DNA of 64,000 nucleotides from Paenibacillus polymyxa M1 (GTDB lineage Bacteria; Bacillota; Bacilli; Paenibacillales; Paenibacillaceae), in the NCBI RefSeq assembly GCF_000237325.1, contig NC_017542.1, positions 2,948,501-3,012,500 on the forward strand, read 5' to 3'. Positions 38,271-46,623 of this stretch are shown in pieces; within the stretch, counting starts at the first letter, position 1, and the number at the start of each line of letters is the position of its first letter. The notes under the pieces were generated by a model. It ran no database searches. It worked only from the letters and a program-made list of their open reading frames with translations, and was not told the origin of the DNA. The translations under genes were made by a program, and so were the position numbers.

Positions 38271-39386
38271 TCAATGTCCAATTTTAGCCTTGTAGGCAAC
38301 TGAATACTGGTCAGCTGCTAAGATTGCATCAAGCACATCATCCGCTGTAACAGCAAATGGTAAATTGTGAGCTGTTTCGCCTTCTTTGGTAGCAGCCTGA
38401 GCTACCCGGTACAAATCCTCTCGTGAGGCTTCTTGCAGCTTAATGTCTTTCAGCGTAACCGGCAAATCCAGTTTTAGGTAAAAATCAATATACCGCTCCA
38501 CCTCAGTTAAAGGTCTTTTTTCCAAGGCAAGCTGTACTAAGGTGCCAAAGGCTACTTTTTGACCATGCGTCAGGTGATGAATGTCTCCTTCGAGTACGGT
38601 AAAACCGTTGTGAATGGCATGTGCGCCTGCCAAGCCACCGCTTTCAAAACCCAAACCACTTAGCAACGTATTGGCTTCCACCACCGCTTCAAGCGCCGGT
38701 GTAACAACTTTGCGTTTCACAGATTCATAAGCTTGCAGTCCGTAATCGAAAAGAACTTCCTCGCACTTGGACGCAATGGCTTCTGCCGCCAACGTTGGCA
38801 AACCACCAGCCATAGTGGTAGCACGAGCTTCAATGACTGCGCGGGTTTCAATCCACGTTGCCATAGCATCCGCAATGCCTGAGGAGAGGAACAAAGGCGG
38901 TGCTTGAGATATGACTTTCGTGTCAACCAGGATTAAGCTTGGATTTTTACTGAAAAAGGAATACGTATCAAATGCACCCTCATCGGTGTACAAAACAGAT
39001 AGTGCACTGGTGGGTGCGTCTGTAGAGGCGGTCGTTGGAACAATCACAACTGAGGAATCGAGTAGCTCATTAACGGCTTTGGCGGTATCCAACGTTTTAC
39101 CGCCACCTACACCAATGACAATATCGACCTGGCCGCTTCGTCCCTCATCAGCAATACGGTTTACTTCATTTTTGGATGCTTCTCCTTGAAACTCAACCTT
39201 TACCACCGTAATCTCGGCCTGTTCTAGACTTTTGACCACCCGATCGGCTGCAATCTCCCAAACCAGCTTGTCCGCAATAACCAAGGCCGTATGACCTAAA
39301 GGCTTAACATATTCACCTGTTTTATCAATCACATTTTTCCCTTGCACATATTTACCTGGACTAATAAATACTTTTTCGCTCATCAT
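38271..39386 (-). CDS. gldA: Glycerol dehydrogenase
   Basis: NAD-dependent oxidation of glycerol to dihydroxyacetone. 371 residues, iron-containing alcohol dehydrogenase fold. [13 protein letters not shown] and [14 protein letters not shown] bind the cofactor; metal ligands lie in [11 protein letters not shown] and in the two histidines of [22 protein letters not shown] (quoted as separate segments of one stretch near 250-270). Tandem ATG codons at 39386 and 39383; either fits the GGGAGAG site. Single gene. Confidence 0.93.
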   Translation of the reverse strand: MMSEKVFISPGKYVQGKNVIDKTGEYVKPLGHTALVIADKLVWEIAADRVVKSLEQAEITVVKVEFQGEASKNEVNRIADEGRSGQVDIVIGVGGGKTLDTAKAVNELLDSSVVIVPTTASTDAPTSALSVLYTDEGAFDTYSFFSKNPSLILVDTKVISQAPPLFLSSGIADAMATWIETRAVIEARATTMAGGLPTLAAEAIASKCEEVLFDYGLQAYESVKRKVVTPALEAVVEANTLLSGLGFESGGLAGAHAIHNGFTVLEGDIHHLTHGQKVAFGTLVQLALEKRPLTEVERYIDFYLKLDLPVTLKDIKLQEASREDLYRVAQAATKEGETAHNLPFAVTADDVLDAILAADQYSVAYKAKIGH

Positions 39387-39419
39387 TCAACTCTCCCTTC
39401 CATGTTTGTACAATCTCTA

Positions 39420-40427
39420 TTATACGGCTGAAAGAGCACACATCTCAATTTCAAAGCCAAGATCTTCTATCATTTGATGATCAGCGGTAACTTCTTGGCC
39501 TTCTGTCGTTAAATAATCTCCTACAAAAATCGAATTTGCTGCATAAAGGGATAGCGGTTGTAATGAACGCAGATTTAACTCCCTTCCGCCTGCAACGCGT
39601 ATTTCCTTGGATGGACAGATGAACCGGAACAGTGCCAATACCTTCAAAGCTTGGATCGGCGAGATCCGCTGTGCTTCTCCTAAAGGGGTTCCGGGGACTG
39701 GGTTCAGGAAATTAATCGGAATAGAGTCGGCATCCAACTCTCGTAAGGCATAAGCCATTTGAACGATTTCCTCATTCGTCTCCCCCATACCGATAATAAC
39801 GCCAGAGCATGGAGACATTCCGTGTGATTGAGCCATTTTCACAGTTTCGACGCGTTGATCATATGTATGTGTGGTTGTAATCGAGGGATAGTTGGCCTTG
39901 CTTGTATTTAAATTATGATTGTAACGGTGTACCCCCGCATCTGCCAATCGCCGTGCTTGATCTCCCTTGAGAATCCCCAAGCAAGCGCAAATCTTGAGCG
40001 GCATGGTACGAGTAATTTCCTGTACAGCATCAATTACCTGATCCAGCTCCCGATCTGTCGGACCTTTGCCGGAAGCTACAATGCAATATGTCCCTGCTTT
40101 TCGTGCTACGGCTTCCCTTGCCCCAGCCAACAGTGATTCCTTGTCCAGCATACTATACTTGCTGACAGGTGCCGTGGAAACGATGGATTGTGAGCAATAA
40201 CTACAATCCTCCGGGCACAGACCACTTTTGGCGTTCATGATCATATTGAGCTTTACTTTTTTTCCGTAAAAATGATGCCGCACCTGAAATGCAGCTTGCA
40301 TAATCGGTAATATTTCTGCATCGTCCGCTTCCAGTACCCCCGTACCTTCTTCCAGCGTCAGATTGCTGAAATGGATCGCTTTTTCAGCTAATCGGCCCCA
40401 ATCTACATCCTTATTGAATAAATTCAT
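39420..40427 (-). CDS. bioB: Biotin synthase
   Basis: Radical SAM enzyme inserting sulfur into dethiobiotin. 335 residues. The 4Fe-4S motif CPEDCSYC and later cluster ligands around CACLG are intact, as is YNHNLNTSKANY. GGGAGGAAG precedes the ATG. It stands alone without other bio genes and has a BirA-type operator 70 bases upstream. Confidence 0.97.
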   Translation of the reverse strand: MNLFNKDVDWGRLAEKAIHFSNLTLEEGTGVLEADDAEILPIMQAAFQVRHHFYGKKVKLNMIMNAKSGLCPEDCSYCSQSIVSTAPVSKYSMLDKESLLAGAREAVARKAGTYCIVASGKGPTDRELDQVIDAVQEITRTMPLKICACLGILKGDQARRLADAGVHRYNHNLNTSKANYPSITTTHTYDQRVETVKMAQSHGMSPCSGVIIGMGETNEEIVQMAYALRELDADSIPINFLNPVPGTPLGEAQRISPIQALKVLALFRFICPSKEIRVAGGRELNLRSLQPLSLYAANSIFVGDYLTTEGQEVTADHQMIEDLGFEIEMCALSAV

Positions 40428-40496
40428 ATTTCTTCCTCCCTCATTTAAATGAACATGTAACCAGATGAGATTTTTAGCGTAAGGAAATTCGCTCTA

Positions 40497-40530
40497 TTGT
40501 CAACCTATTGATATGCAATTAGGTTGACAA
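40497..40530. promoter_or_regulatory. BirA-type operator upstream of bioB
   Basis: Perfect inverted repeat TTGTCAACC-N16-GGTTGACAA. This matches the known layout of Firmicute BirA sites (TTGTTAACC-N14-16-GGTTAACAA) with one changed base per arm. Biotin-dependent repression is expected. Confidence 0.82.
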
Positions 40531-40580
40531 TAACACGAATATCATATCAATTCATATCCTTTATGTAAAGAAGGCAAATT

Positions 40581-40613
40581 AAAAAGCGACCCCACATCAT
40601 TGAAGGTCGCTTT
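40581..40613 (-). terminator. Terminator of the CorC-type gene
   Basis: AAAGCGACC/GGTCGCTTT stem with T-run on the minus strand. Confidence 0.85.
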
Positions 40614-40627
40614 CCATATTTATTCCA

Positions 40628-41962
40628 TTATGAGACTCCTGCTTCCTCCACGACGATAGGCTGTTTAATTAGCCGAATACGTGAAATCCGCTTGTTTTCA
40701 ACTTCTTCCACAATGAACATACATCCTTCAAACACTACAGACTGGCCTGGCTGTGGAGGAATAACCTCTACATGTGAGTACAGCCAGCCTCCTACTGTAT
40801 CATAATCCTCATGATCAAGATCCAGTCCAAAACGATCGTTCACTTCATCAATTAATAACATACCGTCAATGGAAAATTCCTCGTCATTAATCTGCTCACA
40901 ACTCGGACGTTCTTGGTCGAACTCATCCTGAATTTCACCGACGATTTCTTCCATAATATCTTCCAGCGTTACCATACCCGATGTGCCACCGTATTCATCA
41001 ATCAAAATTGCAATTTGCGTCTTGCTACGCTGCATGCGTTTGAGCAGATCACTAATTTGCGTTGATTCAGGAACAGCAAGAATCGGCCGAATCATCGTAC
41101 GGGTATCCAGCGTGTTCGCACGTAGAAGATCTTTAATATGGATAAAGCCGATAATATGGTCCTTATCTTCGGCGCAGATTGGATAACGGGTTCTCATGCT
41201 TTCCGTCGCAATCGCGAGATTTTCTTCTGTAGACTCATTACTGTATAAACAGATCATCTCCGTGCGTGGAATCATGATTTCCCTGGCGGTTGTGTCGGCA
41301 AAATCAAATATATTATCAACAAGCGCCAATTCCGTATTATCAATTAGTCCGCTCTTATTGCTTTCTTTCATCAGAATGCGTATTTCATCCCCCGTATGCG
41401 CGGAATCATCGTATTCGGATACCGGCTCCAGACGAAATAAACGCAGCAGGCTGTTCGCCATTCCATTCAACGCCCATATAAATGGATACATCAACTTGTA
41501 AAACCAAGTCATCAGCATGGCCGAATACAGCGTAATAGTCTCAGATTTACGAATAGCTATCGTTTTGGGTGCCAATTCACCCAATACAATATGCAGAATC
41601 GTAATGACAATAAATGCAATGACCACGGCAGTACCGTGCACGTATACCGCCCCCAAGCCAGCGGCAGTAAATATAGGTTCAATCAAATGTGCGATGGCCG
41701 GCTCTCCGATCCATCCCAGTCCCAACGATGCTAGGGTAATACCCAATTGGCAAGCAGACAAATAAGCGTCCAAATTGTGTATCATATTGGCGGCGTATAC
41801 GGCCTTTTTATTGCCCGCCTCCACCAAGGTTTCTATACGGCTGCCCCTAACCTTCACCATGGCAAATTCCGCAGATACAAAAAATCCATTCAATAATACT
41901 AATGCAAAAACAATAAATAAGTTAAACATACTCGGTAAAGGGTCACTCAATATGCTCCCCAT
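40628..41962 (-). CDS. Hemolysin-family (CNNM/CorC) membrane protein with CBS pair
   Basis: 444 residues. DUF21 membrane domain (about 10-200, four helices, LNGFFVSAEFAMVKVRGSRI read as the usual start), CBS pair (about 215-335, IMIPRTEMICL and IDEYGGTSGMVTLEDIMEEI as markers) and a CorC_HlyC transporter-associated domain (about 350-430). Family members are linked to Mg2+ or Co2+ export. The start is uncertain: the ATG at 41962 is 28 bases from AAGGAGGTG with a hairpin between, and a TTG at 41950 follows GGGGAG. Confidence 0.9.
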   Translation of the reverse strand: MGSILSDPLPSMFNLFIVFALVLLNGFFVSAEFAMVKVRGSRIETLVEAGNKKAVYAANMIHNLDAYLSACQLGITLASLGLGWIGEPAIAHLIEPIFTAAGLGAVYVHGTAVVIAFIVITILHIVLGELAPKTIAIRKSETITLYSAMLMTWFYKLMYPFIWALNGMANSLLRLFRLEPVSEYDDSAHTGDEIRILMKESNKSGLIDNTELALVDNIFDFADTTAREIMIPRTEMICLYSNESTEENLAIATESMRTRYPICAEDKDHIIGFIHIKDLLRANTLDTRTMIRPILAVPESTQISDLLKRMQRSKTQIAILIDEYGGTSGMVTLEDIMEEIVGEIQDEFDQERPSCEQINDEEFSIDGMLLIDEVNDRFGLDLDHEDYDTVGGWLYSHVEVIPPQPGQSVVFEGCMFIVEEVENKRISRIRLIKQPIVVEEAGVS

Positions 41963-42155
41963 CAGCCGTCATTACGGCAGACAGGCGCACCTCCTTCGGA
42001 TAGTTTCATCATAGACAGAACGATAACACATCATAAGCAGCGTCAACTTCCCAACACATTCACCCCTTCCGGCTTCCCTAAGCCATATTCCGCAAAAATG
42101 ATTAAATCATTTATCAGCTTATATTTAATTATATAACTATACTCTATACAGTCAA
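41963..42155 (-). promoter_or_regulatory. Promoter and long 5' leader of the CorC-type gene
   Basis: TTGACT (rc 42150-42155) and TATAAT (rc 42128-42133) are spaced 16 bases, giving a leader of about 160 bases. Next to the start codon is the hairpin GCCGT-AATG-ACGGC. I could not fit it to a known Mg2+ or Mn2+ riboswitch. Confidence 0.5.
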
Positions 42156-42263
42156 ACCACAAGCAATGTCAGAAAAATCAATCCCTCTATCATTTAGGTC
42201 GGAAAGCTCTCATTTTCGCCTCTTACCACCAAGAAAGCAACTATATTTGAGAAAGAATATAAA

Positions 42264-42298
42264 CAAAATACATCCCCTGCCGTCTGGCAGAGGATGTA
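42264..42298 (-). terminator. Terminator of the cwlJ-gerQ unit
   Basis: TACATCC-CTGCC/GGCAG-GGATGTA stem, T-rich on the minus strand. The rest of the 41963-42318 gap is the leader described above. Confidence 0.8.
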
Positions 42299-42318
42299 AA
42301 CTCATATATATGAAGGCA

Positions 42319-42801
42319 TCAGCGAACCGGAGATCCGCCCGGGTTCCCGATGACGCCGGGATATTGGTACAACAATGGCTCATCAAAAGTTGCATAATCC
42401 AGGTTTAACATCAGCAGAATGGTCCGTTTGCCTGTCGCCGGATCACTAATAATAATGTGGTCCCGACCTGCTGCTTCTAGAATGCCTTTGAATATTTTAG
42501 CATTCCATTCCCGGTTATTTTCATAGGTCATATAAAAGGTTCCCGTTTTGCCCAAGTTCAAGCGTAAAATATTCTCGATGTATGATTGCTCGTATTGCGG
42601 AGTCTGAACCTGCACCACTGTACCCGTTGGTGTCATAGGGCTGCCACTACTTACTTGAGGTGGAAAGCCAGTCATAGGTTGCATAGGTTGCATAGGTTGC
42701 ATAGGTTGCATGGTTCCGGTTGGAGCCATCCCTCTTGGCCATTCGGGATATCCATTACCGGAAGCATAAGATACGGGACGGTAAGCTTGCTGTGAAATCA
42801 T
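42319..42801 (-). CDS. gerQ: Spore coat/germination protein GerQ
   Basis: 160 residues. The C-terminal half (SYIENILRLNLGKTGTFYMT, ENNREWNAKIFKG, AGRDHIIISDP) is the GerQ domain. In B. subtilis GerQ holds CwlJ in the coat and is cross-linked by transglutaminase. The N-terminal half is Met/Pro/Gln-rich, with four MQP repeats encoded by tandem 9-mers. TTAGGAGG precedes the ATG. It follows cwlJ by 62 bases as in Bacillus. Confidence 0.95.
   Translation of the reverse strand: MISQQAYRPVSYASGNGYPEWPRGMAPTGTMQPMQPMQPMQPMTGFPPQVSSGSPMTPTGTVVQVQTPQYEQSYIENILRLNLGKTGTFYMTYENNREWNAKIFKGILEAAGRDHIIISDPATGKRTILLMLNLDYATFDEPLLYQYPGVIGNPGGSPVR
42671..42711 (-). repeat. Tandem 9-bp repeat inside gerQ
   Basis: Four copies of CATAGGTTG in a row (plus strand), coding MQP units on the minus strand; a slippage-prone coding repeat. 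Confidence 0.85.
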
Positions 42802-42863
42802 GTAAATTCCTCCTAAGATGGTTTTAATTTAACTTTAATTCTTCAAGCCATTCTGAAAGGTGT

Positions 42864-43286
42864 CTAATATACATTAGGACAGTCCTGTGCAGTCGGGCTA
42901 AAAAAGCAGTGGGCTTTAAAGCGTCCGGTATTGGTCTGGTTATACCAGGTACCCGGGCATTCACCAGCCGGTCTGAAAAACCATAATGCATTGGATGCCG
43001 GACGTATTTTTTCTCCATTAATTACACGCTGGGCAAGTCGAATGTCCCGATCACGGGCTTTCTGATAAAAATACCCCTTCTGAGTAGCTTCAAAACCACC
43101 GGGGCTTTGAAACACCATGTCATTCATGAGGCGTATCCCTTGGAAATCCAGGCAATTGGATAAAATTCGGTTCACACCGACATTACCAACCATGAGCATT
43201 CCCATCTCACCTTCACCTTCGGCCTCAGCCCGCATCAGCCGGGCGAGGGTCCTCACATCCCCTGAGTTGGTCTTGATTACAGCCAT
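42864..43286 (-). CDS. cwlJ: Spore cortex-lytic cell wall hydrolase CwlJ
   Basis: 140 residues from the ATG at 43286 behind AGGAGGGG; the frame opens 16 codons earlier. Hydrolase_2 (SleB-type) domain with the catalytic glutamate in LMRAEAEGEGEMGMLMVGNV (residues about 15-35) and WYNQTNTGRFKAHCFF near the end. Degrades cortex peptidoglycan during germination. Operon with gerQ, probably sigma-E dependent. Confidence 0.95.
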   Translation of the reverse strand: MAVIKTNSGDVRTLARLMRAEAEGEGEMGMLMVGNVGVNRILSNCLDFQGIRLMNDMVFQSPGGFEATQKGYFYQKARDRDIRLAQRVINGEKIRPASNALWFFRPAGECPGTWYNQTNTGRFKAHCFFSPTAQDCPNVY

Positions 43287-43361
43287 CGCGTCCCCTCCTT
43301 GCTTCTCAATCACATACCCTATCCTATGGTACAAATGCCCAATAAGTGACAGTCCAGAAAA

Positions 43362-43390
43362 TAAAAAAATAGCCCCAAGAATGGGACTAC
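43362..43390 (-). terminator. Terminator of the SDR gene
   Basis: TAGTCCCA/TGGGGCTA-type stem with seven T on the minus strand. Confidence 0.75.
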
Positions 43391-43405
43391 TTATTTAGGC
43401 TTTTA

Positions 43406-44155
43406 TCATGGCTCGTAAACCATCTTACGCGTCATACCACCATCGACCACCAAATTCGTGCCTGTTACAAAATCATTGCCCGGTTGTGTCAAATACAGAC
43501 AGGCTCGTGCGATATCTTTAGGGGTCCCTACTCGTCCAGCCGGGTGCTGTTGATGGTCTTCAGCACGCAATTGCTCGTAATCCCCGGTTTCAATCCATCC
43601 TGGACTAATACAATTGACCTGAATCCTATCCTTTCCTAGCGATATGGCCATCGCGTGTGTAAGGGCGGCTATGGCTCCTTTGGATGCCGCGTAGGCTTCT
43701 GTATCCGGCTCTGACATGAAAGCTCGTGTAGAGGTCATATTAACCACTGATCCCCCTTCTGCGTTCCGCTTCATTACCTTAGCTGCTTCTCTTGTTGCAA
43801 TAAAACAGCTGCGTACGTTTGTGTTCAAAATGTCATCCCATTCTGCTACGGTTAACTCATATGGAGATTTCCATCTGGACACGCCTGCATTGTTAATCAA
43901 TGTATGAATTGTACCGTATTCTTCTTCCGTGGCACGGATCAGCGCTACAATATCTTCTTCCTTACGCACATCACAAGGGATAAAAATAGCCTGATGACCC
44001 TCGTTCCGGACTGCTGCAGCAGCTGCGGCGCCCTCTTCCTCATTGCAGTCAGCAAACACGACTCTGGCACCCTGAGCAGCGTAGGCAAAAGCGACCTCTT
44101 TCCCGATACCATGCGCTGCTCCTGTTACAATAACAACTTGTCCTTCAAATGACAC
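43406..44155 (-). CDS. SDR family oxidoreductase
   Basis: 249 residues, GTG start behind GAGGAGG. Classical short-chain dehydrogenase: cofactor motif TGAAHGIG (12-19), NNAG near 88, catalytic Ser (NMTSTRAF) and YAASK near 155, PGWIET near 185. Resembles glucose 1-dehydrogenase and related enzymes; the substrate is unknown. Single gene. Confidence 0.9.
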   Translation of the reverse strand: MSFEGQVVIVTGAAHGIGKEVAFAYAAQGARVVFADCNEEEGAAAAAAVRNEGHQAIFIPCDVRKEEDIVALIRATEEEYGTIHTLINNAGVSRWKSPYELTVAEWDDILNTNVRSCFIATREAAKVMKRNAEGGSVVNMTSTRAFMSEPDTEAYAASKGAIAALTHAMAISLGKDRIQVNCISPGWIETGDYEQLRAEDHQQHPAGRVGTPKDIARACLYLTQPGNDFVTGTNLVVDGGMTRKMVYEP

Positions 44156-44289
44156 GACTTATTCCTCCTCTGAACTACTCTGTTTTAGTATATATGTACC
44201 AAAATGTGCCGTACAAGAAACATTCACAGCCCCCTACCCTGGCTCCTAGCAGAAGGCTGTAAATGAGCATGAATATTTTTGACTGAATC

Positions 44290-44685
44290 TTACATTTTAA
44301 CCTGCTCCAAACTATAGCGATTAAGACGCTGAAATCCAATATACCTTGTACCTTGAAAAGTAAGCCGTCCCTCATCCCCTTCAGCACATTGACCATATTC
44401 TTCCCCAGATACTTTGAACTCCATCCGGTCGCCACTCTCCACCTCAAAGGTTACATAATAGAAGGTATAGGTACGAGTGCCTTGTTCCTCCTGGCGCCTC
44501 TGTTGGAGATGTGTCCTTCTGGCCGTAATGCGGGAACCCACCGTCAACACAGGCTGCCGCTTGTTCCGGCTCCATTCCATGACTTCCCTGCCCGCAGACA
44601 ACACGACAATACCCAACACAACTACGAAAAATACGGGCAATACCGTACCCAGCCAATCGAACATCCATAATGACTCAAATCCCAT
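44290..44685 (-). CDS. DUF2500-type membrane protein
   Basis: 131 residues from the ATG at 44685 behind AGAGGAG; the frame opens 14 codons earlier. One membrane helix (about 10-32) followed by a soluble domain with VGSRITARRTH, TYYVTFEVESGDRMEFKV-like (here YYVTFEVESGDRMEF) and GDEGRLTFQGTRYIGF. Matches DUF2500 in layout. Function unknown. Confidence 0.75.
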   Translation of the reverse strand: MGFESLWMFDWLGTVLPVFFVVVLGIVVLSAGREVMEWSRNKRQPVLTVGSRITARRTHLQQRRQEEQGTRTYTFYYVTFEVESGDRMEFKVSGEEYGQCAEGDEGRLTFQGTRYIGFQRLNRYSLEQVKM

Positions 44686-44811
44686 GCACCGCACTCCTCT
44701 CCGCCAGGCATTCCACAGGGAAACCACCGGGCATCCTGACCTGCCTCAAGCCTTCTATAACAGTATATGTATGTTGCTGCCCAAATTTGATAGTAACCCT
44801 CAAGAACGCCA

Positions 44812-44842
44812 AGAGCCTCCACGGATTAATCCGGGAGGCTCA
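44812..44842 (-). terminator. Hairpin after the small Cys-rich gene
   Basis: GAGCCTCC-CGGA/TCCG-GGAGGCTC stem; the T tract is weak. Confidence 0.5.
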
Positions 44843-44873
44843 AGATATGGCGATATCAGAATAGCTCATCGAT

Positions 44874-45056
44874 TTACACATGTACAAGCTGGAGATAACG
44901 TTGTGTTTCATCCAGAACTTCATGATCTTCTTCCTCGGCGTAACGCTCTGCGCATTGCTTGCAGTCCTCTTCAGTCGTGCAACCGTAGGCATCCTGACAA
45001 GTGTAGCAAAATTGAAGGTAGTATTGGGTTAACATATGATCCTGATTCGCTCTCAT
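44874..45056 (-). CDS. Small cysteine-rich protein
   Basis: 60 residues from the ATG at 45056 behind AGGAG (spacing 8). Five cysteines in the pattern CYTCQDAYGCTTEEDCKQC (C-x2-C-x5-C-x5-C-x2-C), then an acidic tail. Could bind zinc or form disulfides. No family recognised. Confidence 0.7.
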   Translation of the reverse strand: MRANQDHMLTQYYLQFCYTCQDAYGCTTEEDCKQCAERYAEEEDHEVLDETQRYLQLVHV

Positions 45057-45163
45057 GATTATCACTCCTATCGTTGTTTACAGGTTTAGTATAACAGTGG
45101 CTTATTTGTTAGTTTGTGATTTTTTTCACATGTTGTCGTATAAAATTTAAATTTTTTAAAAAT

Positions 45164-45191
45164 AAAACGCCCTGGGAAGACATCCCAGGGC
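45164..45191 (-). terminator. Terminator of the YCF48-like lipoprotein gene
   Basis: GCCCTGGGA/TCCCAGGGC perfect 9-bp stem with T-rich tract on the minus strand. Confidence 0.88.
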
Positions 45192-45208
45192 AATCACCTT
45201 TATCGTGA

Positions 45209-46459
45209 TTATAAAATCCTCCAGTTTGCACCACCGTCCGTTGTTTTTAACAGCAGTGATTTCTTGTCGTCTAGTCGTTCCAAAAGCAGCCAACCTACCG
45301 ATGAAGAAGCAAAACGTAGCTTGACTGATCGTGGATAGTCTTTTAGCTTCGAAGGCAGCACCTTGTTGCCTCTGAGACTTGTCCACGTCTTTCCTCCATC
45401 CATTGTACGGCTCATTCCGTTTACGGTTATAACCCACCCTTCTTTATCGCTTAGAAAGGTACGCCCAGGAGTTATAGAAGTATTATTGCTACTCAGACCC
45501 AATGGCACATCATTCCATTGTGTTCCTGTATTATTCGTAAATAGCCCGTTATATTTTGTACCGTTATCCCCGTAGCAGAGAACCGGAATCCAATATGAAG
45601 AACTGTTACCTTCAAGAGACTGCTGAGCTTCTGCCTTAGCCTGAGGGCAACCCTGCATGCTGTTAGCGACCGGAGTCCACGTTTTCCCTAGATTCGAAGT
45701 TTTATACAACTTCACCCTGCTGTCCACATTAATCGCCACAAAACCCTGATTGTTGGAAGAAAAGCTCATTCCCGCCACACTGCCCTGATCGGGTAAACCT
45801 GAGCCTGACTTGTTGGATGTCGTACCAGAACTTTGGGCGACTTTATTCCACGTGGCTCCTCCGTCGGTGGTGTGATACAACATTTTTTGTTGATCCTGCT
45901 CATTCAGTTTTATATAAGCCATGATCCAGCCTGTAGTTGGATTTACATATTGAATCGAGCTTACATGGTCTCCGCTTGGTAGCGCTGATACATCCCAGCT
46001 CTGTCCTCCATCTGACGTTCTTAGAATGACCGTTGCTGTTTGGTCCAGATTTTGACGGACAACCCAACCGTGACGGGAATCTGTGAAACTGATATCCTTG
46101 CCATATTCAAGCTTGTCTTGAAATTGAACATTTTCGGAGGGAGAAATATTATTCCATGTTTTCCCACCATCATGGGTATCATAAAGGCGCAGCTCATTAT
46201 GGGTAACTCCCCAAACCAACCCTTTATTGTTATCGATTAAATGAAAATCCGCGATTCGTGTTTGTACAACATATTTGGCGTTTGGATCACCCGCCTTCGG
46301 GGTCACCGGCGGATTAATAGTTATCGTCTGTCCCTGGTCATCTGGTTCCTCAATCGAAGGTTTAGTTACAGTTTTTGGGGTTTCAGCAGAACAGGCAGTT
46401 AGCAAAATACCCGTTAACAGCATTACTCCTCCCAAGAGCGCACGCCAGCGCAGTTTCAT
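45209..46459 (-). CDS. Lipoprotein with YCF48/BNR-type repeats
   Basis: 416 residues from the ATG at 46459 behind GGGAGG. Signal peptide with lipobox LLTACS (Cys about 23), so a surface lipoprotein. At least five Asp-box repeats of the form DGGKTW, DGGQSW, DGGATW, DGGKTW, DGGANW mark a beta-propeller like photosystem II stability factor YCF48 or sialidase-like proteins. Function in Bacilli unknown. Single gene. Confidence 0.87.
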   Translation of the reverse strand: MKLRWRALLGGVMLLTGILLTACSAETPKTVTKPSIEEPDDQGQTITINPPVTPKAGDPNAKYVVQTRIADFHLIDNNKGLVWGVTHNELRLYDTHDGGKTWNNISPSENVQFQDKLEYGKDISFTDSRHGWVVRQNLDQTATVILRTSDGGQSWDVSALPSGDHVSSIQYVNPTTGWIMAYIKLNEQDQQKMLYHTTDGGATWNKVAQSSGTTSNKSGSGLPDQGSVAGMSFSSNNQGFVAINVDSRVKLYKTSNLGKTWTPVANSMQGCPQAKAEAQQSLEGNSSSYWIPVLCYGDNGTKYNGLFTNNTGTQWNDVPLGLSSNNTSITPGRTFLSDKEGWVITVNGMSRTMDGGKTWTSLRGNKVLPSKLKDYPRSVKLRFASSSVGWLLLERLDDKKSLLLKTTDGGANWRIL

Positions 46460-46569
46460 ATCAAAATCCTCCCTCGATGGCATGCGGTAATCACGTGCCA
46501 AAAGCTTATCTGAAACAGAATTATACCATAAACACCCCTATGTGACACTTTTCGCGTAATGACAAAAAT

Positions 46570-46610
46570 AACCGGCTCCTTCACAAAAGTGAAGGATACC
46601 GGCTTTTTTT
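46570..46610. terminator. Terminator of the amino acid permease gene
   Basis: CCGG..CCTTCAC/GTGAAGG..CCGG stem flanked by T-rich tract on both strands. Confidence 0.8.
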
Positions 46611-46623
46611 ATACTAATATTGT

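Noticed and set aside
41963..42127. M-box or yybP-ykoY riboswitch before the CorC-type gene
   Set aside because: I could not match the conserved core of either class; only a leader with a hairpin is claimed.
42660..42715. Short tandem repeats as a possible CRISPR array
   Set aside because: Nine-base units without spacers, inside the gerQ coding sequence.
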